19,324 nt of DNA, taken from NCBI GenBank assembly GCA_002696965.1, contig NZUB01000004.1:1-19324 (forward strand), given 5' to 3'. Shown one piece after another: positions 1 through 7,085 of this stretch. Under the pieces are notes generated by a model, which saw only the letters and a list, made by a program, of their open reading frames with translations, was not told the origin of the DNA and searched no databases. Each line of letters opens with the position of its first letter. Position 1 is the first letter of the stretch. Source of the DNA: Flavobacteriales bacterium. Lineage in GTDB: Bacteria; Bacteroidota; Bacteroidia; Flavobacteriales; TMED113. The position numbers were made by a program, and so were the translations under genes.

Positions 1-1770
1 GATAATAAATATCTAATTTTTGGAAAGCCTGCTAAATATGGTAATTCTATTTCTTTTGTGCATCCAGAAATGGACTTGCTTAATAATAATCATAAGATTT
101 TCCATCCAATATATCCTGTTTATCATTCTACTGAGAAATTAAAATCTGTAGGTCTAAATAGCAAAGGTATTTCACAGTTGGTAACAACTTTATTACAAAA
201 GTGTAAATATGAGTTGCAAGATAATTTGTCGGATATTCTTCTAAAAAAACATCATTTTTTGAGTAGAAAAATATCTTTTGAAGAGATTCATTTTCCTAGT
301 TCATATCAAAAATTAAAAAATGCAATTAGGAGGTTTAAATATGAGGAGTTATTTTTTCTACAAATTGCTCTCTTAAAACAAAAAAAAATAAGGCAACAAA
401 AAAACAAGTCTTTTATTTTTAGTACTGTTGGTGAAAGATTTAATGATTTTTACTTTAATTATCTTGATTTTGAATTAACAAATGCACAAAAAAGGGTTGT
501 AACAGAAATCAGAAAAGATGTTTTAACTGGTTTTCAAATGAATCGTTTACTACAGGGGGATGTTGGTTCTGGAAAGACCGTTGTAGCTATCTTATCTATG
601 TTGTTGGCAAATGATAATGAATTTCAATCTTGTTTAATGGCTCCCACCGAAATACTTGCTACCCAGCATTTTAATAGTATTAAGCAATTCTCAGATAAAT
701 TAAATTTGAATGTTGTTTTATTGACAGGTAAAACATCTGTTTCTGAAAAAAAAAATATTCTTTCAGAATTGCGTAATCAATCTATAGACATTATTGTTGG
801 TACACATGCCTTAATTCAAGATAATGTTACCTTTTCTCAATTAGGTTTAGTCATTATTGATGAACAGCATAAGTTTGGTGTTGCTCAGCGAGCAAAATTA
901 TGGAAAAATAAAGATGTTATGCCACATGTTTTAGTTATGACAGCGACTCCTATTCCACGTACTTTAGCTATGACAGCTTATGGAAACCTAGATCTTTCAG
1001 TTATAGATGAAATGCCACCTAATCGAAAGAAAATTATTACTACGCATAAATATGATAAAGATATTAATGAGGTTTATAAATTTATTTATCAACAATTAAC
1101 CCAATCAAGACAAGTGTATGTAGTATATCCATTGATTGAAGAGAGTCAAGTTTTAGATTACAAAAATTTACTTGACGGATATGATAATATGAAGATGATT
1201 TTTGAGAAAAAGGGCTTTCAAATCTCAATGCTACATGGTAGATTAACTAAGGAGCAAAAAGAGATGGAAATGGCGAGGTTTTTACAAAATAAGACTCAAT
1301 TACTGGTATCTACAACTGTTATTGAGGTTGGAGTAAATGTGCCTAATGCAACTACTATGGTTGTTCAAAATGCTGAAAAATTTGGGCTTTCACAATTGCA
1401 TCAACTTAGAGGTCGAGTTGGAAGGTCAAGTTATCAGTCACATTGTATTTTAGTTACATCAAATAAATTAACTCAGGATGCTAGGCAAAGATTAAAAGCA
1501 ATGGTTGATACTAATGATGGATTTAAAATCTCAGAAATTGATTTGAAGCTTAGAGGTCCAGGAGATGTTTTAGGGACAAGGCAAAGTGGTTTGCTAAATT
1601 TAAAATTAGCTAGTTTAGTAAAAGATTATGAATTAGTAGAAATAGCTAGAAAAGATGCGGTATTGATATTAGCTAACGATGCTGATTTATCGCACATCGA
1701 TAATCATAGAATTTTTAATTTTTTTATCAATCATTATCAAAAATTATTAAAATGGAGTACAGTTTCTTAA
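1..1770 (+). CDS. recG: ATP-dependent DNA helicase RecG, 5'-truncated by the window edge
   Basis: RecG is a superfamily 2 DNA translocase that remodels stalled replication forks and branch-migrates Holliday junctions. The reading frame is open from base 1 (it begins DNKYLIFGKPAKYGN), so the GTG at 58 is an internal Val codon and not the start. About 590 residues are visible. Full-length RecG is near 700, so roughly the first 100 residues, including the start of the wedge domain, lie outside the window. Visible helicase motifs, numbered from base 1, are Walker A GDVGSGKT (about 186-193), the DEQH box at 287-290, TATPIPRT (about 314-321) and the motif VI segment QLRGRVGRSS. The RecG-specific TRG region reads LRGPGDVLGTRQSG near the C terminus. 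No frameshift is seen. It is followed after 77 bases by pheT on the same strand, with no obvious terminator between them. Confidence 0.96.
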   Translation, partial: DNKYLIFGKPAKYGNSISFVHPEMDLLNNNHKIFHPIYPVYHSTEKLKSVGLNSKGISQLVTTLLQKCKYELQDNLSDILLKKHHFLSRKISFEEIHFPSSYQKLKNAIRRFKYEELFFLQIALLKQKKIRQQKNKSFIFSTVGERFNDFYFNYLDFELTNAQKRVVTEIRKDVLTGFQMNRLLQGDVGSGKTVVAILSMLLANDNEFQSCLMAPTEILATQHFNSIKQFSDKLNLNVVLLTGKTSVSEKKNILSELRNQSIDIIVGTHALIQDNVTFSQLGLVIIDEQHKFGVAQRAKLWKNKDVMPHVLVMTATPIPRTLAMTAYGNLDLSVIDEMPPNRKKIITTHKYDKDINEVYKFIYQQLTQSRQVYVVYPLIEESQVLDYKNLLDGYDNMKMIFEKKGFQISMLHGRLTKEQKEMEMARFLQNKTQLLVSTTVIEVGVNVPNATTMVVQNAEKFGLSQLHQLRGRVGRSSYQSHCILVTSNKLTQDARQRLKAMVDTNDGFKISEIDLKLRGPGDVLGTRQSGLLNLKLASLVKDYELVEIARKDAVLILANDADLSHIDNHRIFNFFINHYQKLLKWSTVS

Positions 1771-1847
1771 TAATTTCCATTTTTATCATATAAATACTCT
1801 TTTCTATATTTAAATCTTTAGTACATTTACTATAAATAATTAATAAA

Positions 1848-4277
1848 ATGAAGATATCATATAATTGGTTAAAACAATATCTTAATTTATCCATTAATCC
1901 AGAAGAAGTGGCAGATATTTTAACCTCTACTGGGTTAGAAGTTGAGGGTGTAAGTCAAATTTTTTCTTCATTTGACCACTTAGTTGTTGGTAAAGTTCTT
2001 GAATGCTTCAATCATCCTGATGCAGATCGGTTAAAGATAACAAAAGTCGATGTTGGTTCTAGTATAAAACAAATTATTTGTGGTGCTAAAAATGTTAAAA
2101 AGGGTCAATATGTAGTAGTTGTATTACCTGGTAATACTTTGACAAATATTAAGGGGGATTCTTTTAAGATCAAAAAAACTAAAATTCGAGGTGAGTGGTC
2201 TGAGGGAATGATTTGTGGCGAAGATGAAATTGGACTAGGCTATAATCATGAAGGTATTATGGAGCTTCCAAACGATTGTGAAGTTGGTAATTTAGTCTCT
2301 AATTATTTTCAAGTTAAAGGAGATCAGGTTTTTGAAATTGGGCTAACTCCTAATAGAACAGATGCTTTCGGTCATATAGGTGTGTGTAGAGATTTATATG
2401 CTTATCTTATTCATCGTTCAAATAAACTTAATTTATCTATTCCAGATATTACAGCTTATCAAGCTGGTGAATCAAGTTTGTCAATTAACCTAGACAATAA
2501 ATCAGCTGATGTTTGTGAACAGTATTATGGAGTATGTATAGATAATGTTACTGTTCAATCATCCCCTATGTGGTTGCAATCTAAACTTATTTCAATTGGT
2601 CTAAAACCAATTAATAATATTGTTGACATTACTAATTATGTTTTACATGAAACAGGTAGTCCTTTACATGCATATGATTATGCTAAAATTACAAGCTCTA
2701 ATTTAATTATTAGAAAGGCTAAACAGAATGAATTGTTTGTGGCTTTAGACTCTAAAGAACTTAGTTTGTCTGATGATAATTTAGTGATTTGCGATAGTGA
2801 AAAGCCACTTTGTTTAGCTGGGGTGATTGGTGGAAATGAATGTAGTGTTAATAATACAACTCAGCGTATATTTCTGGAGAGTGCTTTCTTTAATGCTGCT
2901 AGTATAAGAAAAACATCAAAACAACACGGTATTCTTTCAGATTCCTCATATCGATTTGAAAGAGGAGTTGATTTTAGTAATTGCTTATATGCATTACATA
3001 GAGCAGCTTTATTAATTAAAGAAATTTGTGGTGGAATAATTGGACAAGAAGTATCATTTAGTACAACACAATTACAACACAATGAAATTGATTTCTCTTA
3101 TAAGTATTGTGTAAACGTATTAGGTCATAAAGTTGATAAGCAAACTATTTTATCAATATTGAAAAGTTTAGATTTTGATATATTGGCTAATGATAATGAT
3201 ATAATAAAATTAAAAGTACCTAGTTTCCGTGTAGATGTTAAAAGGCCGATAGATGTTGTAGAAGAAATTTCACGTATTTATGGCTATGATAATTTACCTG
3301 AGTCAAAACATATAAATTTCCAACCATTTGTTAATTCATCTTTTTCTAATAATGACATACAAATTCAAATATCCAATTTATTAGTTTCAAATGGTTTTTT
3401 CGAAATTCAAAACAACTCCTTAGTGGCTGAAAAAACCACGCGTTTTACAACTAATAATTTATTAAATCCTGTTAAATTATTAAATCCTTTAAGTAACGAT
3501 TTAGCCATTATGCGAACAAATATGTTTTCAGGAGTTTTAAATGTAGTGCATTATAATTTAAATAGACAAAATCACAATTTAAAACTATTTGAATTCGGAA
3601 AGGTGTATGGTGTTTGTAAGGACAACCAATATCATGAAAAGGAACATCTTACAATTTGTGTCACGGGGGTTTTTAAAGGTGGTAATTGGCACGATAAGGC
3701 TAGAAAGATTGATTTTTTCTTTATTAAAGGTATTTTAGATCAAATCATTAAAAAAAGCAGTCTATCTAATAGTCATTTGTCAATGATTGAGCAAGTAACA
3801 GATTATAGTTCTTTAGGTTTATCATATTTATATCAAGATGAAAAAATTGCCGAGTGTGGCATTTTTTCAGATAAATTTTTAAAATTTTATGATATAAAAA
3901 AAGATGTATACTTTATTGATATATATATGGATTCGTTTTTTAAATTTGATAATTTTCCAAAAATCCGATATAATCCGGTTCTTAAGTTTCCCTCTATAAG
4001 AAGAGATTTGTCATTGTTAATAGATCAAAGTATATCTTTTGAAGAGATTAAAAATCTAATAAATAGCTTGAATATTGATTTGTTGAAAAATATTGATTTA
4101 TTTGATGTTTATATAGGTGATAATATTGAGAAAGATAAAAAATCATACTCTTTATCCTTTTTATTTCAGCATAAAGAAAGGACTCTGACCGATGATGAGG
4201 TTGATAAGGAAATGAAACTAATATATAAAACTTTAAATACTAAACTAGATATTTCTTTAAGAGAGGGCGAACTTTAA
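1848..4277 (+). CDS. pheT: Phenylalanyl-tRNA synthetase beta subunit
   Basis: This is the beta chain of the cytoplasmic alpha2-beta2 enzyme that charges tRNA-Phe. The beta chain carries the editing site and tRNA contacts, while the alpha chain (pheS, not in this window) carries the main catalytic site. At 809 residues it has the normal bacterial length. In order I see the N-terminal segment MKISYNWLKQYL, an EMAP-type tRNA-binding OB fold (about 42-150, with HPDADRLKITKVDVG), the EIGLTPNRTDAFG segment at 163-175, the B3/B4 editing region (INNIVDITNYVLHETGSPLH, then SSYRFERGVD), the B5 region ending in VEEISRIYGYDNLP, and the C-terminal ferredoxin-like anticodon-binding domain starting near FPSIRRDLSLLID. 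The ATG at 1848 matches the family N terminus and has no Shine-Dalgarno sequence. The upstream gap holds only an imperfect -7 element, TACATTTA at 1822-1829. It converges on the next gene with 6 bases between stop codons. Confidence 0.97.
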   Translation: MKISYNWLKQYLNLSINPEEVADILTSTGLEVEGVSQIFSSFDHLVVGKVLECFNHPDADRLKITKVDVGSSIKQIICGAKNVKKGQYVVVVLPGNTLTNIKGDSFKIKKTKIRGEWSEGMICGEDEIGLGYNHEGIMELPNDCEVGNLVSNYFQVKGDQVFEIGLTPNRTDAFGHIGVCRDLYAYLIHRSNKLNLSIPDITAYQAGESSLSINLDNKSADVCEQYYGVCIDNVTVQSSPMWLQSKLISIGLKPINNIVDITNYVLHETGSPLHAYDYAKITSSNLIIRKAKQNELFVALDSKELSLSDDNLVICDSEKPLCLAGVIGGNECSVNNTTQRIFLESAFFNAASIRKTSKQHGILSDSSYRFERGVDFSNCLYALHRAALLIKEICGGIIGQEVSFSTTQLQHNEIDFSYKYCVNVLGHKVDKQTILSILKSLDFDILANDNDIIKLKVPSFRVDVKRPIDVVEEISRIYGYDNLPESKHINFQPFVNSSFSNNDIQIQISNLLVSNGFFEIQNNSLVAEKTTRFTTNNLLNPVKLLNPLSNDLAIMRTNMFSGVLNVVHYNLNRQNHNLKLFEFGKVYGVCKDNQYHEKEHLTICVTGVFKGGNWHDKARKIDFFFIKGILDQIIKKSSLSNSHLSMIEQVTDYSSLGLSYLYQDEKIAECGIFSDKFLKFYDIKKDVYFIDIYMDSFFKFDNFPKIRYNPVLKFPSIRRDLSLLIDQSISFEEIKNLINSLNIDLLKNIDLFDVYIGDNIEKDKKSYSLSFLFQHKERTLTDDEVDKEMKLIYKTLNTKLDISLREGEL

Positions 4278-4283
4278 TAATAA

Positions 4284-5441
4284 TTATACGTGTAGTTTCA
4301 CATCATTAGCTGTAATTTTTTCTCCCGACAAGATGATTAGTCTTTCAATTATATTCCTTAATTCTCTAATGTTACCAGGCCAGCTATATTTTTGTAGTAA
4401 TATAATTGCCTTATTATCGACGATTTTTTTTGTTACACCATGACTTTGACAGATTACTTTTATAAAGTAATCTACTAGCAGTGGTATGTCTTCAACTCTT
4501 TCTTTTAATGATGGCATTTTGATAGGAATTACACTTATTCTATGCAGAAGATCTTCTCTAAAATTTTTATTTTTAATTTCTTCTTTTAGGTTTTTATTTG
4601 TAGCAGCTATTACTCTTACATTAATATTGATTTCTTTTTCCCCACCAACTCTGGTTATTTTGTTTTCCTGTAATGCTCTTAGTACTTTTGCTTGTGCAGA
4701 GAGTGACATGTCTCCTATTTCATCTAAAAATAATGTACCTTGATCTGCCAATTCAAATTTCCCTTTTTTTAATTTATGTGCTGATGTAAATGACCCTTTT
4801 TCATGTCCAAATAATTCGCTTTCGATTAATTCAGATGGAATGGCTGCACAATTTACCTCAATCATTGGTATTTTATGTCTATTGCTTTGCTTATGTATCG
4901 AGTGTGCAACTAATTCTTTCCCTGTTCCATTTTCGCCCGTAATGAGCACCCTAGCTTCAGTGGGTGCAATTTTTGAAATAATATTTCGAATTTTTTGCAT
5001 TTCAGTAGCATTACCAATCATATTGTCTTGAATACTGATTTTTTTTCTTAAAATCTTATTTTCTTTTTTTAAGTTTTGATTATTTAATCCGTTCCGAATC
5101 GTTGTTAATAGTCTATTTAAATCGGGTGGTTTTGATATATAATCAAAAGCTCCCTTTTTGATACAATCTATAGCTGTTTCTATATCACCGTGACCTGAGA
5201 TCATTATAAATGGCGCTTCAACACCATGTTCAATACTTTTTTCAAGTACTTCAATCCCATCCATTTGTGGCATTTTTATGTCACAGATAATAAGATTATA
5301 ATTTACTTCAGTTGCTTTTTTAAATCCCTCTTGCCCGTTAGATGCTGTATCAATTTTGAATTTTTTATTTTCATCTAATAAGATGTTTTTTAAAACATTG
5401 ATTATTGCTACTTCATCTTCTATGATTAATATTTTTTGCAT
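4284..5441 (-). CDS. Sigma-54-type response regulator (NtrC family) without a DNA-binding domain
   Basis: This is a two-component response regulator fused to a sigma-54 activator ATPase. The receiver domain spans about 1-120, with the acidic pocket E8/D9, phospho-acceptor Asp54 in CDIKMP, Ser82 and Lys104. The AAA+ domain spans about 140-370, with Walker A GENGTGKE (169-176), Walker B GTLFLDE with D240/E241, and FREDLLHR carrying candidate arginine fingers (294-301). The sigma-54 contact loop, GAFTGA in NtrC, reads GSFTSA here (216-221), keeping the central Phe-Thr. The protein ends at residue 385, shortly after the AAA+ lid (WPGNIRELRN, 354-363). The C-terminal Fis-type HTH of ordinary NtrC proteins (about 450-470 residues) is absent. 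The stop lies 6 bases from convergent pheT, so this is not a frameshifted remnant. It starts 14 bases after dnaJ and is probably cotranscribed with it. No partner histidine kinase is in the window. Confidence 0.93.
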   Translation of the reverse strand: MQKILIIEDEVAIINVLKNILLDENKKFKIDTASNGQEGFKKATEVNYNLIICDIKMPQMDGIEVLEKSIEHGVEAPFIMISGHGDIETAIDCIKKGAFDYISKPPDLNRLLTTIRNGLNNQNLKKENKILRKKISIQDNMIGNATEMQKIRNIISKIAPTEARVLITGENGTGKELVAHSIHKQSNRHKIPMIEVNCAAIPSELIESELFGHEKGSFTSAHKLKKGKFELADQGTLFLDEIGDMSLSAQAKVLRALQENKITRVGGEKEININVRVIAATNKNLKEEIKNKNFREDLLHRISVIPIKMPSLKERVEDIPLLVDYFIKVICQSHGVTKKIVDNKAIILLQKYSWPGNIRELRNIIERLIILSGEKITANDVKLHV

Positions 5442-5455
5442 GATAAAAAAAATAA

Positions 5456-6559
5456 TTAATTGAACATTTCTTTTACTTTTTCAAAAAAAGATTTTTGATT
5501 TTTTGGTTGTGGTTTAAATTCTTTTGCGCCGATTTGTTGTGTGAAAAAATCTTTTTGTTCTTTATTAATTTTTTCAGGTGTCCAGATATTTATATGTACC
5601 AATAAATCTCCTTTTGTTCTAGTTTCAATATCTGTAATTCCCTTTGATTTTAATCTTAATATTTTTCCACTTTGCACACCATTTTGAATTGTTATTTTAG
5701 CTTTTCCTGTAATAGTTGGTATTTCAACTTGACAACCTAAAATAGCATTCGGCATACTTATATATAAATCATAATGCAGATTTTTCCCCTCTCTTATAAG
5801 TTCTGGGTGGTTTTCTTCTGAAATCACTATAAGTAAATCTCCTGGAACACCCTCAAATGGTGCATAATTACCTTTTTCTCTTATTTTAAGCTGCATTCCC
5901 TCAGATACACCAGCTGGAATAGTTATTTCTGTTAATTCTTCTTTCTGAACCATTCCTTGAGCATCAGCTCCACTCGCTCTGTTAGTAATTATTTTACCAG
6001 TTCCTTGGCAGTAGGGGCACACGCTAGATGTTTGCATTTGTCCCAGAATAGTATTTGCAATCTTTGTAATAGTACCTGTTCCATTACAATGGGTACAAGT
6101 CCCATATTTTGTTTCTGGGTGAGGACACAGTCGTCTTATTTTTATTTTTTTTGTTACCCCCTCATGAATTTCTTTTAATGTTAATTTAATACGAATTCGT
6201 AAGTCGCTACCCTTATGTCTTCTTCTGCTAGATGATTGGCGCCCAAATGCACTTCCAAAAATATCTCCAAAAATATCTCCATGCTGCTCAAAAATATCAC
6301 TCATGTTAGAAAACCCTCCAAAACCTCTAGAACCAGACATGCCTTGATGTCCAAATTGGTCATATCTAGATTTTTTTTCAGGATTACTTAATACTTCATA
6401 TGCTTCAGCCGCTTCTTTAAATTTCTCTTCCGCTTCTTTGTTTCCCTCATTTCTGTCTGGATGGTATTTAACTGCTAGCTTTCTATAAGCTTGTTTGATT
6501 TCTTTACTGTTTGCGTTTTTTGTTACGCCAAGTACTTCATAATAGTCTCGTTTACTCAT
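5456..6559 (-). CDS. dnaJ: Co-chaperone DnaJ (Hsp40) with a half-size zinc-finger set
   Basis: DnaJ delivers unfolded clients to DnaK and stimulates its ATPase. The J domain covers about 1-70, with the essential HPD at 33-35. A Gly/Phe-rich linker follows (about 70-107, including GFGGF and repeated DIFG). The client-binding beta domains follow, ending in FFEKVKEMFN. At 367 residues the length is normal. The cysteine-rich region (about 141-204) is unusual. Only two of the four CxxCxGxG motifs are intact: CTHCNGTG (155-162) and CPYCQGTG (181-188). The first motif is reduced to a lone Cys145 (CPHPE), and the fourth reads NRASGADAQG with no cysteine. The conserved DnaJ CTD segment ITIPAGVSEGMQLK follows, which rules out a paralogue of the CbpA type. 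The ATG overlaps the grpE stop as ATGA, so the two are translationally coupled. The response regulator follows after 14 bases. Confidence 0.97.
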   Translation of the reverse strand: MSKRDYYEVLGVTKNANSKEIKQAYRKLAVKYHPDRNEGNKEAEEKFKEAAEAYEVLSNPEKKSRYDQFGHQGMSGSRGFGGFSNMSDIFEQHGDIFGDIFGSAFGRQSSSRRRHKGSDLRIRIKLTLKEIHEGVTKKIKIRRLCPHPETKYGTCTHCNGTGTITKIANTILGQMQTSSVCPYCQGTGKIITNRASGADAQGMVQKEELTEITIPAGVSEGMQLKIREKGNYAPFEGVPGDLLIVISEENHPELIREGKNLHYDLYISMPNAILGCQVEIPTITGKAKITIQNGVQSGKILRLKSKGITDIETRTKGDLLVHINIWTPEKINKEQKDFFTQQIGAKEFKPQPKNQKSFFEKVKEMFN

Positions 6560-7008
6560 TTTCCAATAATTACTTTTGGGTATCTTATGATTTTTTCACC
6601 TAACAAATATCCGGCCTCAATTTCTTCAATAATTTTGCCTTTTTTCTTTTTTTCTTTTACACTTAAACTGCTAATAGCTTCATGTTTTTCTACGTCAAAA
6701 TTTTCAAGTGGATCAATTTTTATTTTGTGTAAATCATGTTTAGATAAAATGTCTCGAAATTTTTGACCGATTAGCATGTAACCTTTTACATCTTGCTCAT
6801 TTGTGTTTTTAGCTCTTTCAAAATCATCTAATATTGTTAAAATAGAATTAATAATACTTTCTTTACCATATCTAATGGACTCTGCCTTTTCTTTAGATGT
6901 GCGTCTTTTGTAATTTTCAAATTCTGCCGCTAATCTAAGATATTTATCTTTTAATTCGCTTATCTCTTTTTTTAAAGCCTCTGTTTTAGATTTTGTTTTT
7001 TTTGCCAT
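6556..7008 (-). CDS. grpE: Nucleotide exchange factor GrpE
   Basis: GrpE releases ADP from DnaK and completes the DnaK-DnaJ cycle in the cytoplasm. At 150 residues it is shorter than E. coli GrpE (197) because the unstructured N-terminal tail is reduced to a short Lys-rich stretch. A long charged coiled-coil helix follows (about 8-50, with RLAAEFENYKRRTSKE), then the dimer and four-helix segments (SILTILDDFERA) and the C-terminal beta wing (DPLENFDVEKHEAIS, then EEIEAGYLLGEKIIRYPKVIIGK in parts), which contacts the DnaK ATPase domain. The start is the first ATG after the 77-base gap behind murA. Upstream there is a 5-of-6 match to the Bacteroidota -7 element (GATATTTG on the minus strand) but no TTG at the right distance. 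dnaK itself is not in the window. Confidence 0.95.
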   Translation of the reverse strand: MAKKTKSKTEALKKEISELKDKYLRLAAEFENYKRRTSKEKAESIRYGKESIINSILTILDDFERAKNTNEQDVKGYMLIGQKFRDILSKHDLHKIKIDPLENFDVEKHEAISSLSVKEKKKKGKIIEEIEAGYLLGEKIIRYPKVIIGK

Positions 7009-7085
7009 ATTATTTTATTTAATTATAGTATTCCTCAAATATCTAGCCAAACTACTCATGAGTGACATAATGACATATTTTAGTT
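7009..7085 (-). promoter_or_regulatory. murA-grpE gap with a small palindrome and a direct repeat (candidate control region)
   Basis: This 77-base gap is the only place where the grpE-dnaJ-regulator unit could have its own promoter. It contains the perfect 10-base palindrome ACTCATGAGT (7054-7063). It also contains two TGACAT hexamers 8 bases apart (7063-7068 and 7071-7076, plus strand reading). An imperfect -7 element GATATTTG on the minus strand occupies 7036-7043. None of these is long enough to be convincing alone. The region is listed because a heat-shock operon would be expected to carry control sites here. No CIRCE-like inverted repeat is visible. Confidence 0.25.

Noticed and set aside
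58..60. GTG at 58 as the start of recG
   Set aside because: The frame is open back to base 1 and encodes typical RecG sequence, so the true start is outside the window.
1822..1829. TACATTTA as a pheT promoter -7 element
   Set aside because: One mismatch to TAnnTTTG at the conserved final G and only TTT at the -33 position. It is not distinguishable from the A/T-rich background.
2861..3082. Short open frames opposite or inside pheT, dnaJ, fusA, rplB and others
   Set aside because: They lie wholly within strongly conserved genes in other frames and resemble no protein family; they are composition artefacts.
4278..4283. Possible bidirectional terminator between convergent pheT and the response regulator
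   Set aside because: Only 6 bases lie between the stops, and I could not find a convincing GC stem with a T-tract in the flanking coding ends.
5456..6559. dnaJ as a decayed gene because two cysteine motifs are missing
   Set aside because: J domain, G/F region and C-terminal domains are intact, the lost motifs are precisely the pair forming one zinc centre, and the same pattern is remembered from relatives.
7036..7043. GATATTTG (minus strand) as a grpE promoter
   Set aside because: First base of the consensus differs and no TTG is present at 17-23 bases; kept only as a remark in the gap entry.
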